Notes under the pieces: model-generated
Told to the model about the DNA's origin: nothing
Database searches by the model: none
What the model saw: only the letters and a program-made list of their open reading frames with translations
Made by a program: the position numbers and the translations under genes
Part shown: piece after piece, positions 1-11,725 of the stretch
Layout: each line of letters opens with the position of its first letter
How positions within the stretch are numbered: the first letter of the stretch is position 1
From: Pseudoneurospora amorphoporcata
Taxonomy: Eukaryota > Ascomycota > Sordariomycetes > Sordariales > Sordariaceae
DNA: 64,000 bases
Direction: 5' to 3'
NCBI GenBank assembly: GCA_033297205.1
Contig: MU859110.1
Location: forward strand, 1 to 64,000

Positions 1-903
1 GATAAGTTAGCGAAGCCAAGAATATGGTGGCGAAGCCAAGAACGGTGGCGAGGCTGAGAACGCAATGGCCAAGCCCTGTTATTCTAACACATTCTATGGA
101 GACTAAGTTCCCCAGTGACTAGCCTACTATACTACTGAGTAGTACAGGGCAGTTACAAGGCACAGTACTAGCCACACGTTAACATACACCCCATTTCCCT
201 TGGATCTAGCGGGTAGCATAATTTAGTAACGGCTTCGTTGTCTGCTAGTCAGCCTATTGCTAGAGTTGCAACCGTTGGTCCTAGGTCAATGTGGAGTGCT
301 TGATCTTAGGCATCGTACTGCAGGGATAGTTAGTCAAAGAATAGAATCGCTAACAAATTTCTATAGAGAGCAGGTCTCTTATAAACAAGGTTGCAAGTGC
401 TAGCCTTTGAAGGTGAGCAAAACGGTTACATTGAGAGGTGGGCAAAAGAGGAGAAATGAGGGTAAATAAGAGTATTAGGTGTGCTGGCTGGCTAGGCTAG
501 ATACTAAAATCTAGAATATTCTATGACCCTAACTCTGAAAATAGCGAGCCGTCAGCAGCTGTCACATGCCCAGATTCGACTGTCAGTCACCCCCCAGTTG
601 CAAATCTAGGCTGTTACGGTTGCAAATTGCAGTTAGCAGTACTGGCTACCAGAGGTAATGCAGGCAGCCAGAATCCTGTGCAAAAGGGGGGGTTTTAGCA
701 AAAGGGGGGCCTTGCAACTGCAGGGATAGTTACTGTATTGGCCCCACCCAAGTACCTTGTCGGCCGCGCGACACCAGATTGCTTGAAACGTTGGATGACA
801 TTTGCGAATCCATCGTCACAATTTCCACAAGTATCTCCCAACATCGGACTTCAATGCCGCCCTCCTTTCGACACAGTTCTTTTCGGTCTCGATTCCGGTA
901 ACC
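1..903. other. Gene-free left end with short repeats
   Basis: No coding region is supported here. The first 70 bases hold about three imperfect copies of a 20-bp unit beginning CGAAGCCAAGAA (positions 11, 31 and, diverged, 49). A 16-bp direct repeat occurs at 317-332 and 717-732. The palindrome TTGCAA recurs five times between about 268 and 716, and GCAAAAGGGGGG occurs twice between 680 and 709. The composition is rich in TA steps. This could be a decayed repeat element. The last 200 bases are the likely alg6 promoter and 5' UTR. Confidence 0.5.
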
Positions 904-2748
904 ATGGCCGGGCCCTCTCCTCATAAGCCCAGACGCAAGGTCAAGCAGGCTGGCGGCAATGGCCCAAGCAGCCTTCCTGTCATTATGGAACGCGAAGCTC
1001 TCGTCCGCGTCCCTTCCTTTCCCCTGGCGGCCTTCCTCTGGCCAGCTAGGAGTTCTGTATCGCAATGGGAGTTGCTACCGTTGATACTTATGGTCGTCGG
1101 CCTGTTCCGTTGGGCTGCAGGTCTTTGGGGCTATTCCGGTATGTGGCCAATTAGTCTGTTGCGCCCTTGACTATATACACCAGAGACTAATGCTCAGAAA
1201 CGCAAAGGCTTCAAGAAACCGCCTATTTTCGGTGACTACGAGGCCCAGCGCCATTGGATGGAAATCACAACACATCTTCCCATTTCGCAATGGTACTTTC
1301 ACGACCTCGAGTGGTGGGGCTTGGACTATCCTCCCCTTACAGCATATCACAGCTGGATCTGTGGCAAGATCGGATCTCTCATCGACCCGGCATGGTTTGC
1401 GCTTTACGACTCAAGGGGCTCCCATGATCCGACGCTCAAGATCTTCATGAGGGCCACCGTGCTGGTCTCCGAGTACCTTATTTATATACCCGCCGCCGTC
1501 ATCTTCGTGCGCCGCTTCAGCAGGCTCAGCGGTGTTCCTGCCTGGACGTCCTCCGTTGCTCTTGTCGCTATCCTGATGCAGCCGGCCACCATCCTCGTCG
1601 ACCACGTCCACTTCCAGTATAACACGGTTATGTTGGGTTTTGTGCTTGCTAGCATGTCAAGCATGCTTGCCGGACGCAACTTCTGGGTTTCCTTCTTTTT
1701 TGTTATGGCGCTGGGTTTCAAGCAGATGGCCCTCTACTATGCCTTCTCGGTGTTCGCTTATCTCTTGGGAGTCTGTGTGTTCCCCTATATCAACATCCCA
1801 AGATTCATCGGGATTGCTTTGGCCACCGCGGTGTCTTTCGCAATCCTGCTTCTCCCAATTGTTGCTGGCACTTTGTCCGAAGCCAGCCGTGGAATCACTG
1901 CCCACCCTGGCGATTCTCACCCCCCTCTCCCGCTGTTCGCGGATCTGGCAAAGCACTTGAACACCGATGCCTTCTACTACCCGGTCGTCGAGCAGCTCGT
2001 CCAGATGATTCACCGCGTGTTTCCCTTTGCTCGCGGTCTCTTCGAGGACAAGGTCGCCAACTTCTGGTGCGCCGCGAACGTGGTAATTAAGCTCAGAAAA
2101 TATCCGGCTGAGCTGCTACAGAGAGGTGCGTTAGTTGCGACACTGGCAGCAATCATTCCGCCTAACCTCATCTTATTCCTGCGACCAAACAAACATCTCT
2201 TGCCCTTTGCTTTTGCCACAACCGCCTGGGGTTTCTTCCTATTCAGTTATCAAGTCCACGAGAAAAGTGTCCTTCTCCCCTTGATGCCCATGACCCTGTT
2301 GCTTGCGGGGAGACAAGGGTTGGGCAAGGATACACGTGCCTGGGTAGGGTTTGCCAATATCCTGGGCTGTTGGACGATGTATCCATTGCTGCAACGAGTC
2401 GATCTCAGAGTCCCGTACACGGTCCTGACTCTTCTTTGGGCGTACCTCCTCGGTCTGCCCCCGACTTCGTTGAATGCGTACTTCCAGGACGGCTCAAGCA
2501 TCTGGAGTCAATGGGCCACCGCGTTCATTCATGGTTTCTTTTACCTCACGATGGCGTTCTGGCATGTGTTAGACATGTTCGTCGTGGCTCCGAAGGACAA
2601 GCCAGATCTTTGGGTGGTTGCCAACGTCGGCGTTGGTGCTGTTGGATTCTCGCTGTGCTATCTGTGGTGTCTCGGAAGCCTTGTCATCGAGAGTGAGATT
2701 CTACCCACGTCTTGGACCGGCAAGAAAACGAAAGCGAAAACTCAGTAG
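904..2748 (+). CDS. alg6: ALG6-type dolichyl-P-Glc:Man9GlcNAc2-PP-dolichol alpha-1,3-glucosyltransferase
   Basis: ER multi-pass glucosyltransferase that adds the first glucose to the lipid-linked N-glycan precursor, using dolichyl-phosphate-glucose. Two exons, 904-1138 and 1208-2748, give 591 aa, close to the size of yeast Alg6. The ALG6/ALG8 signature is clear: GDYEAQRHWMEITTHLPIS, then WGLDYPPLTAYHSW and FMRATVLVSEYLIYIPA, followed by many hydrophobic helices to the C-terminus. The intron (1139-1207) starts GTATGT, has a branch-like ACTAAT and must use the AAG at 1207. That choice gives GYSG-FKKPPIFGD, matching the family, whereas the nearer CAG at 1197 breaks the frame. The start at 904 has a good context (ACCATGG). 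An upstream in-frame ATG at 802 would add 34 unlike residues. The C-terminus is lysine-rich (KKTKAKTQ). Confidence 0.95.
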
Positions 2749-5017
2749 GGTGGTTAAGGGGTTAAATCCGTTACGGAAATTCATCTGCCTTACACACCAC
2801 GCCGCGGACTGTCCTCTGGGTTAGCCTACCTGCCGTTAAAATACACCTCAATACCAACAATGTTCAGATATTTGCTTTTCCCATCATGTGTTCATTTCTT
2901 CCCATCTAAACCCGGGCATTCTGGAACACGAGGCCATGAATTTGATTCTCTTCAGGCAACGAGAAGGATTTACACGGCGCGCGCCAATACGTTCCACACT
3001 GTGCTATATGTACAAGGCGTGCATATATTGGAGAGGAGGCGCATTCTACACACCCGGCCCGATCCTTGGACTCTAGCAAGCCAACAGATTCTGCCATGTG
3101 TACGTGCCAACAGGTGCACACTTGTGGCGATGTTTGAGGATCGGTGCCGCAGCGGGAAGGACGAAGAACACGGCAGCAGCGGGGAGTGTCACGAGCATGC
3201 CAGAAGACCGACACGACTGGTCATTGATCATCGCACGCCGGCCGTCATGCTGGCTTCGTCCATTGCTTCACACTGGTGTCGTGGGGGCCACGTTGGGCCG
3301 GATCCAGGGACATCAGCGTCGTTTCTCCGGGTGGCTTCTGTGGAGGCTTGTCGGGCAGGGCCGGGCTCTGTTCTTTTTCGGAATGTTGGATTTTGCAATC
3401 AATATTCCCAGTGGGAATTCTTGACGCAACAATCAAAAGGCCACTGGGAAAAGATATGTTTTCTCATCAGGAGCGGACAGGCCGGCCTGGCATGTTCACG
3501 ATTCTTTGAAGAGGGCGGGCTGACAGGGTGTCGGTGGCCGTGGAACAGGGCAGAGGGAAACTGCATGGGCTGGACGTTGGCTACGGTCAGTCTGTAAGTG
3601 CTCACCTCATTCCCTTTCGAAGGATTCCGACATGCTGTCGGTGAGGGGTATGCTCCGATGAGAGACGCTGTGCGGCAAGGCTGAAGCTCGTTTAAGCGAC
3701 ACGGGAATAGCCATGCTAAACCAATCTGATAGGTATACCCAGCAAGAGGTTAGGCCCTATAAGGTTTAGCGACTAGTCAATTTCCACAAGCCCAGGGTTT
3801 CAGCTTCACTTTCAATCCTAGGGTGTGCTCAATTTCCTCCACATCCTTTGAACATTCAGCCCAGACAAGGCGTCGATACCCAATCAGGAACAGGGTGTGA
3901 GAAAGTTAGACATACCCCATGGGTGAGGCACTCGACTAACCAGCCTACCACATTAGACGACACTTGTCTGTCGTTGGTGTTGTTATGCAGAGTTATGCCG
4001 AGTTTGTTGTCACAACATCCCTTTCATTCGTCTTTCTGTAACCTTTCCTGCAGTCATGTCCGTATGAGAGCGTCGTGGCGTAGAGTTTCTCACTTCCTGC
4101 CGTCGCTCTACTGCGTACACTCGACCCTCGGAGCCTTTCAACCTCCCGTTGTTTACGCTGTGACTGAATATCAACCACCCAAAGACCGTTTGGATATCGT
4201 GGACGGCACTGACGGCTTGGAGGGGCAGACTTGGTGGCAACATTAAGATATCGAGTTAAGCGTCATCATGGCCAGAAAAAGGGACCCGACGAGGCCTCAT
4301 GAGACGGGTTCCTGTCCCGGCTTCCCTCGGAGGCGTTCCCATATTTTCAACGCCTTTCTTTGACCTGGAACCGTTTCTTGCGTCTAGCTCGACTAATCGT
4401 GTTCTTTGTCTCTTTATTCTCGGATACCGGTCTCACGACCGGCGGATGTTTTTCTTTGTAGGACTGCGCACCACAGGCACGCAATGGTGGTATCATATTT
4501 TGGTAACGGGGATTGTGCTTCATAAGACTTGGGGCATGCCCATTCTAGGATCTATTCCAAATCTTTTGGTTATTTACGTCGATGCTTCAGTCGCTGCCGG
4601 ACAGTGACCAGCAAGTCAAATGCTCAATTTCTGCTATCAATCATTCGTTCAGCCACCCCTCCCTGGAACATCACAGTTCTCGACTGAGAGCATCTCGCCC
4701 CCGGTCTATTGATACCAGAACGCTCCAAGCTGCACCTCCCCGCTCGATTCCCACGGTCCAGCCCACCCTAGCTCTCAGCAGAAAGTTGCACTGTATCCGT
4801 CGTGGGCTTGTCCCTACCGAGTCCGTGGCTGTGGACACACCCCAACCAAGAGGCTGACCTCTCTCTCTCTCTCTCTCTCGTTCTTTATGTCAGGGCCTGC
4901 CCCGTCCCTGTGTACTTTTGGGCGTTCTTTTTTCTTCCGCTTTCCTCCAGACGATACCACTCTCAACTGGAAACCTCATCCCCAGAAAGGACTTGCCCGG
5001 CCGAGAACAACTGCAAC
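2749..5017. other. Intergenic region, including (CT)n tract
   Basis: 2.3 kb between alg6 and the cupredoxin-like gene, both on the + strand. One open frame of 245 codons (2860-3597, +) has random-looking, Cys/Arg/His-rich content and no recognisable domain, so I do not call it. The last few hundred bases are pyrimidine-rich, with a CT microsatellite at 4859-4879. They probably form the promoter and 5' leader of the gene starting at 5018. Confidence 0.5.
4859..4879. repeat. (CT)n microsatellite
   Basis: About ten CT dinucleotides in a row, some 140 bases upstream of the start codon at 5018. Pyrimidine tracts like this are common in promoters and leaders of filamentous fungi. A regulatory role is not shown. 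Confidence 0.85.
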
Positions 5018-6632
5018 ATGTACGGATCACGTCTGTTAGCTGGGGCGGCCACTGCCGCCCTCTCGATAACTGCGGCGGCACAGACATTCATCACCGTCCC
5101 GGTCTCGTCCGCAGCAGTACCGACTACGTTGGTCAGTTCGGCAACCACCCCCACAGCATCTTCGCAGCCATCTGGGCCAACAGTCATTCTGATAAAAGTG
5201 GGAGAAGCAAGTCATGGTAACGAGCGCTAAGGATCCGAGCAACAATGACTGACTGTGTTCACAGGGAGGCAGACATATGTTTGAGCCAGACACGGTGACT
5301 GCCAGGGTTGGCGACATCGTTCGTACGTTTCATTTGTAGAAGGCTAATTACTCTATGTACCTAATCTAAGTCAAGCTACTAACAACGAGTTCCGTTAGGC
5401 TTCCTATTTTACCCTGGCGGCCATTCTGTTGCGCGAGCTCCGTACAAGTATCCATGTGTCCCTTATGAACTTGGTGGAGAACCTGGAAATGGATGGTTTA
5501 CCGGCGAAGGGCTCTCTCCGGATATAAATCAAAACCCTGTGAGTACATTCCCATTCCAGGAGCGACTGCCTTCGAAAGTTGACAAAGCCACAACTTAGCC
5601 TCCTTACTGGGATCTCGCCATCAATGATACGCTGCCCAACTTCTTCTACTGTGCTGCCAAGTCATCATGCTCAAAAAACAAAATGATTGGAGTCATCAAC
5701 CCCAACTCCACGCAAACTTTTGATGTTCAAAAGGCGGAAGTACAGAAAGCGACATTCGATCTGAAGCCGGGAGAGGGATGGCCTGTAGAAGAAGGCAAAC
5801 CTTCAACCTCCACCTCGAGTCCTTCCTCCACTTCAGCTCCTTCAACAGAAAGTGGAGGTAAGTCGGGCTTAAGTGCCGGTGCCATCGCTGGAATCGCCGT
5901 CGGCGCAGCCGCCGTGGTAGCCATTGTCGCCGCATTGATCTTTTTCTGCGGCCGAAGGGGAGGTTTCAAAAAGGCATACCGTAAGAGCATGGTTCAGCCG
6001 TCGGCACCCGGTACCGATGCCGCTGCTGCTCCTCCGACCATGGTAGAGGCACAGTACCACAACCAGCACAATCCCGCTAGCCCTGTCCCAACACCAGCAG
6101 GCTTGAAGAGTCCAGGCCAGACCAGCTTCGCGACATTCTCTACTCATCCCCACATGGACCACAATGATCCGTACCGAAACATGACGGCGAGCCCCCAGCA
6201 CCATCCATACCCATATGGGACGCCGCCACCACCGCATCAAAACCCTGTCTCGCCAGGATCTGTTTACGGCTTCAACACTTACAACGGACACACAGGGTCT
6301 ACGCCTGGTAGCCCGCCTATTCCCGGGCCTAACTCGCCGTTGATGATTGGGGAACTCAGCTCGTAAGTCTTTATAGACCCCATCCTCAACTGTAACATAG
6401 GAGAACAATATCGAAAGGCAGTCGACTAACCCTTCCTCAATGTAGGGTTCATCACGCCCGTGGCACCGATTCGGCACCTGTCGAACTACCGAGTGGAGAT
6501 GGTTCCTCTGTCAGGCCTCCGTCAATGATGCCGGGATCGCCCCCTCCGCAGTATGAGAGTGGGAACAACGGCAAGGGTGGCGCTAAAGGAGATTGGACTG
6601 CTGGCGAGGAGAATCAGTTTCAGAAGCGATAA
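5018..6632 (+). CDS. Secreted-domain cupredoxin-like membrane protein with Pro/Gly-rich tail
   Basis: Five exons (5018-5216, 5269-5322, 5399-5538, 5599-6362, 6446-6632) give about 447 aa. The N-terminus is a signal peptide followed by a Ser/Thr/Ala-rich linker. Next comes a cupredoxin fold: FEPDTVTARVGDIV, FLFYPGGHSVARAPYKYPC, and FFYCAAKSSCSKNKMIGVIN. A Ser/Thr-rich stalk, a transmembrane helix at about residues 225-249 and a basic stop-transfer (GRRGGFKK) follow, then a Pro/His/Ser-rich cytoplasmic tail. This is the fungal 'extracellular serine-rich protein' layout, probably plasma-membrane located and cell-wall facing. Of the type-1 copper ligands, the first His, the Cys and a Met are present, but the usual second His is Ser in SSCSKNKM. 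The first intron acceptor is odd: the consensus CAG at 5264 leads to an early stop, and the frame is kept only with GAG at 5268. Function unknown. Confidence 0.85.
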
Positions 6633-7023
6633 GCAACCATCACTCCGGGTTGTCAGATGACGTTTACGCTCAATGAATGAAAGAATATAAACGGAAGGGT
6701 TTTCTGTGATGGGAACGACAGCGGGCAGATATGTGCCACTCGAACTGAAATCAAATGGTAGTATTTTGATGACTATGTATCTGGTTGCTGCTGTCGACTG
6801 GAAATCTTTTGATGTTTTTGTATTGCTAGTTTTTGATATCCCAAACTGAAGGATTGATACTTACTCATCTCACCATTTCAATCATATTTGGAGCATCCAT
6901 AACCATATCTCTCAGCGACTGAGTGTTAGTGTCCTCGAGGAGATTCACACCCCTCACATACGTCCTGATTACTTGCCCAAACCTAAAGCCAAACTATCCC
7001 CAGTCATTTCCATCGTAGTTCTC

Positions 7024-7082
7024 AAAAAAAAAAAAAAAATAAAAAAAATAAAAATAAAAAATAAAAAAAAAAAAAAAAAAAA
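7024..7082. repeat. Poly(A)-rich tract
   Basis: Almost uninterrupted A with a few single T residues over 59 bases. It lies about 400 bases beyond the stop of the preceding gene. Length in the assembly may be unreliable. Confidence 0.85.
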
Positions 7083-7292
7083 TACTGTGCCGCACCCTAT
7101 GACCCTACCTCGCCTACCTCGCGAGCTCGCCTACAACATCATTCAAACCAACAAAGTTTAGGCACACGGCGGCAACATGGAATCGGTCCGTCAAATCCAA
7201 AAGTCAAAGGAACGAGCCCTGCCCTGTCCCGTCCCTTGTCCCGTTTGTTCCCCCATCCCTTTGTTCCCTCGTGTTTCATGGGACCCAGGAAC

Positions 7293-7318
7293 CAGTCAGT
7301 CAGTCAGTCAGTCAGTCA
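7293..7318. repeat. (CAGT)n microsatellite
   Basis: Six and a half copies of CAGT in tandem, in non-coding sequence. Confidence 0.9.
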
Positions 7319-9258
7319 ATGACAACACGTAGGAGGCAAACTTTTCAAGCAGGTTTTCTTCTGCAAGCCGCCAGGGCTAGGGAGAAGAATTGTGTTGTGA
7401 CGAGTGTCCTATGTCTTTGTTCGAAAAATCCATCCTTCCCGCCAAATTTTTGACCCGCTCCCTTGTGGCTAGCCAGCAGTGGGCAGCTGATAGGCCTATT
7501 TGCCGAAGGGTTTGAGGAGAGTTTAAGCTGAATTGAGGCGTTGTTGGATCACATTTCTTGACTTGTGTGACACGCCGGAGGGTGAATTTGGTAAAGTGTT
7601 GGCGATGAGTGTACTCTGGGTTCACCAGAGAATGGAGTTTCGAGGGTACGTACTCATGATGGTAAAGAGGGTTGCATTTTGGAAGTGTTAATGGGTTGCC
7701 AGTCTGTGGAAAAACTTTATATAAATTCCACCTGAAGCGCTTCAGAAGACAGAGGTCATCGAAGTCAAAGTCTGAGTTGGCCTTAAGAGTACGAGTTCTC
7801 CAGAATGTCCTCGTTGATAAGCGTCATGAAGCGAGCCAAGTGAAAAGAGAATGGATACCCATGAAATGGTAAATCGGAGTCAAAGGGAATCCAACTGGAC
7901 CTCTCACCGTCGTCATGAATGGTTCTCATGATCGCGAAAGTCATCCGTCGTGCCTCCGCCCCGATGCCGACCGCGCCGCTATGCCGGATGGCGGCAATGG
8001 GACGAATCAAGGTTGGGCCGTTGGAGCATGCCGAGCATGCCTTCCATGTGTTGGAGACGACAAGACAAGCTACCTACCTACTACCGGACCGGGCCTAGCG
8101 GACGCGAGCGGAGATCGGAGGACGACCCTGCCACTGCTGCCAGCCCGCAATGGAAGCTGGGAAGACATTAACCCCTGCACTTGTCTATTACTCGACCTTG
8201 TCAGCATCGCGCTCGGGTGGAAAAAAGCTTGAGGAGCTTCCTAATTAGTAGTCTGATCGGGCTGTTGCATTGAGGAGGCTCCGAGGGCCCTTGCGCGGTT
8301 TTGTGATTTTGCAGCGGGGTTGCAATAAGGTGAAAGTGAATCTTGAGTCTCACAGTGAATAGGAGTTAGGAGGAAGTGTCGGACATGACGATGAGGCTCC
8401 TTTTCAGTCAACCTTGAAGCCATTTCTCGTCTCCAAAAGGGGGAAATTCGGATCAGATCGCACTTTCCAAACAGTCGAGATTCGAGAAAGCTGAACCCAG
8501 TCGTAGCGTGGGGTCTTGTGGAGATCCATCGCTTCCGAGACTCCATTCTTCCCGCGCCAAAACGGCAACGGTTGGCCCGTGCGCTTAAAAGCCAGTCGCC
8601 CACCAGCAGGTTCACAGGTACACAGGCCTCTTTTCAGCGGGCACTCCTAGCAGGGCAAGTCGAAACACCGGAAGGTTGAGTAAGGGGGACCCACAGTTGC
8701 CCGCAGTGTGTAATTCCGATTGAGTATACATCCTGGACCGGCGTGAATGCCACCCAAATACAAGTATATATTAACATAAGCACCCATCAGCTTGGCAGCT
8801 TCTCGATGCGGCACTTGCAGGAAATCACGGAATGATTTTATGGTTAAGGACACAGTTGTATGTTAATAAGGTACCTGACTGACCTCACCACCAGGGCACT
8901 TCCATCTTCAAATTCACCTTTGCCTTGCAACCTCTTCCACTTCTTCAGCTGACAGCCGGACCTTGACCCTTCACCACCAGGTTTCAACCCGAAAGCTGCT
9001 GCGCCTGAACACAAACTAGGGCCCATCTTCCACTCTCAACCTTAACACGAGCTCGGTCCCGCATCTATCATTGCTCGGAGTCGCCCTGAGCAAAGGAACC
9101 CCTCCGTCATCACTTCCACTTCTCGGCGCTCATCCCTCCACAAAACAACACCAACCTGGTTTCGCGATCCAGGAGCAACACCTGCGCTAAACAACGCTTC
9201 GATTTCCGACGCCATACTCAGTTGATCAACCAGACCCGACGCGATCGTATCTCACACA

Positions 9259-10405
9259 ATGGCGCAAATGCGGGGACCCGGCAGCTATGGCATTGGTGCC
9301 TCGAGCCCTTTCGGAGGACCTGTCAACGACGACACGGCCGAGTCCAGTCCTCTCGACGCAATTCGGAAGCAGACGAGCAAGATCGAGGACGTCTTGGATT
9401 CTTTCAGTGAACCCGTCAAGCCGTATGTCAGACCTGGTCGAGAATATCCTCTACCTTACGTGTGCCAGGGTTGCTGACTGAATGGTGGTGTGTACAGGTA
9501 CCTTCCTGCCATTGGCCGCTTTCTGATTGTCGTAACCTTCATCGAGGATGCGCTCAGAATAATAACCCAGTGGAACGACCAGCTGCTGTATCTCCACGAC
9601 TACCGTCATAGTATGTGCCTTTTGAGCGTCCATTAGCCTGTGCCTTGTGCACAGCTGGCAAAACGTTTACTAACCGTGGAAATTATACAGTTCCTAACGG
9701 CGTCACCCACCTCTTCCTCCTCGTCAATGTTCTTGCTATGGCCTCCTGCTCCACCCTCGTTATTATCCGGAAGTACTCTGAGTATGCCGTCGGGGGCCTC
9801 ATCGGCGTTGTTATCACCCAGGCGCTCGGCTACGGCCTCATCTTCGACCTCAACTTCTTCCTCCGCAACCTCTCGGTTATGGGCGGTCTTCTTATGGTTC
9901 TCTCGGATTCCTGGGTGCGCAAGACCAAGGCTTTTGCCGGTCTTCCCACCCTCGAGGAGAAGGACCGCAAGATGTACTTCCAGCTTGCTGGCCGTGTTCT
10001 CCTCATCTTCCTCTTCATCGGCTTCGTCTTCAGCGGAGAATGGACCATCTGGCGCATCATTGTCTCGCTCATTGGCCTTGTTGCTTGCGTCATGGTTGTT
10101 GTCGGCTTCAAGACCAAGTTCAGCTCCACTCTCTTGGTCGTCATTCTGAGCATTTTCAATCTTTTGGTCAACAACTTCTGGACTGTAGGTGGACTTTCCC
10201 CAACACATGCAGCTCTGTTTTGGTCTCTATGGCTTCTTGATCCACTGCTAACTGTGCGTCTTTCTAGCTTCACGAGCATCACCCCCACAAGGACTTCGCC
10301 AAGTACGATTTCTTCCAGATCCTCTCCATCGTCGGTGGTCTTTTGCTCCTCACCAACACTGGCCCCGGCCAATTCAGCATTGACGAGAAGAAGAAGGTTT
10401 ACTAA
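9259..10405 (+). CDS. erv29: SURF4/Erv29 family COPII cargo receptor
   Basis: Multi-pass ER-Golgi protein that packages soluble secretory cargo into COPII vesicles. Four exons (9259-9422, 9498-9610, 9691-10184, 10268-10405) give 302 aa, the usual family length. Family hallmarks include FIEDALRIITQWNDQ, FDLNFFLRNLSVMGGLL, FAGLP, LAGRVLLIFLF, VGFKTKFSSTL, and the C-terminal block HKDFAKYDFFQILSIVGG. The last four residues, KKVY, fit a KKXX dilysine retrieval signal for COPI return to the ER. All introns are 75-83 nt with GTATGT or GTAGGT donors; intron 2 has a clear TACTAAC-like branch. The start at 9259 is the first ATG after a C-rich leader and opens a variable hydrophilic N-terminus. Confidence 0.96.
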
Positions 10406-11725
10406 GGGGTCGGAAAGAGGAGGCTAAGGGGAGGAAGATCTGCGTAGGGATACATGAGCATCCCTCGCTTATTTGAGCTCGACAATCAGAGCCAAGCAAG
10501 GGTGTTGCCTACATGGATATGGGAGCGAAACGAGCGAATAGAGACATGATAGGTATGGCTTGTCACACCGTTCAATGCTATGTGGAGGATGTTTCGATCT
10601 CATTTGGGAGTTCAAAATACGTCACGGATGCTTAGGAGAAAGTTAGGAGTGGGATATGTGATGTGGTATCATTTGATCATTAGCGGCGTATAATCCTTTT
10701 GGTTGGGTCTATATTTGTGACGGTACTTGAACTATGGCAATTTTGAAAACAGAGCGTGTGTGAGCGAAGTAACAATGCTCAAAGTAGTCACGAGAGAAAA
10801 AGAAATGTTCTTCCTAGTTAATAGATTTTCCATGGAGTTGGTGGTGGATCAAAATCTCGCTTCAGATCTCACTAAACTCAAGAATCTGTTTCTTCGGTAG
10901 ATTCATGTACGATACTCCTGGGGGGAAGACGATGCAGCAGGTTGGCTCCTTGTGTAACACGAGCGGTCATAAAACGTACCAGACGCGTCGGATAACGGTA
11001 CACTCCGGCACGGTTCAATTCCATATACCATCCATCTAGGCGTATCGTGAATCAAAATAAACCAAAGGAGTTTCGTCCAAATGTTTCAGCTTGCTACAAG
11101 ACATCGCACTATTGTTTTCAACTCAAACCGGGTACTGCACTATTTATATTCGGTATATTCTTACGCCCATTCGGAACTCCTAGTAACGCCATGATGCGAT
11201 TCATACAAAGCCCGTCTCTGTCCGGCCGGTCTCAATGGAAAAAACCACCCCAACACCTTTGAGTCGGAAGCACTGTGAAGCGCCACCGACGTAACTCCCA
11301 CTCCAGTAGTGAAGAGGAAAAAAAAAAAGATGTTGTAGTGTACATGGTTAACTAAAGCCAAAAAAAACTAGCTCACGGCGGCAGCAACTAATACTGCCAC
11401 CAGATACCCAATTGTATCATATCCAAAATCGCACCTACACAGCATTCACGTTAGTAAGTGAAGAGCCACAAGTTCAGAAGTTAGGCTCACCTTTCTTCCC
11501 AACCGCTACCCAACATGACGGCAAACAGAAGGGCCATGCATACCATCGCTATGTCCATATCCAAGTAGTACCTAGTAGTAACTCCGGAAACCACAAAAAA
11601 CTCCACGCTTGGAACCTGAACAGAACTGCCATACCAAAGCAATGAAGAACATAGAAAGTTTCCGCTTGTGTGGAACTTCTGCCCCTTACTCCCCTGACCC
11701 CTACTAACCACAATCCAAAAGAAAA
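10406..11725. other. Intergenic region, convergent 3' ends
   Basis: 1.3 kb between the convergent SURF4 gene (+) and the Zn2Cys6 gene (-). It should hold both 3' UTRs. I see no further gene, repeat array or RNA. Confidence 0.5.

Larger units (their letters stand above)
6633..9258. other. Intergenic region with low-complexity tracts
   Basis: 2.6 kb between two + strand genes. It carries the 3' UTR of the cupredoxin-like gene, a long A-rich tract (7024-7082) and a CAGT microsatellite (7293-7318). No open frame resembles a protein family. The 250 bases before 9259 are C-rich and purine-poor, as expected for the leader of the SURF4 gene. Confidence 0.5.

Noticed and set aside
802..903. Upstream in-frame start for alg6
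   Set aside because: The extra 34 residues do not look like the family N-terminus, and the ATG at 904 has a better context.
2860..3597. 245-codon open frame on the plus strand
   Set aside because: Random-looking Cys/Arg/His-rich content, no domain, and overlapping frames on both strands. Probably chance.
9633..10208. 191-codon minus-strand frame antisense to the SURF4 gene
   Set aside because: Shadow frame of the SURF4 gene, with an acidic, repetitive product.
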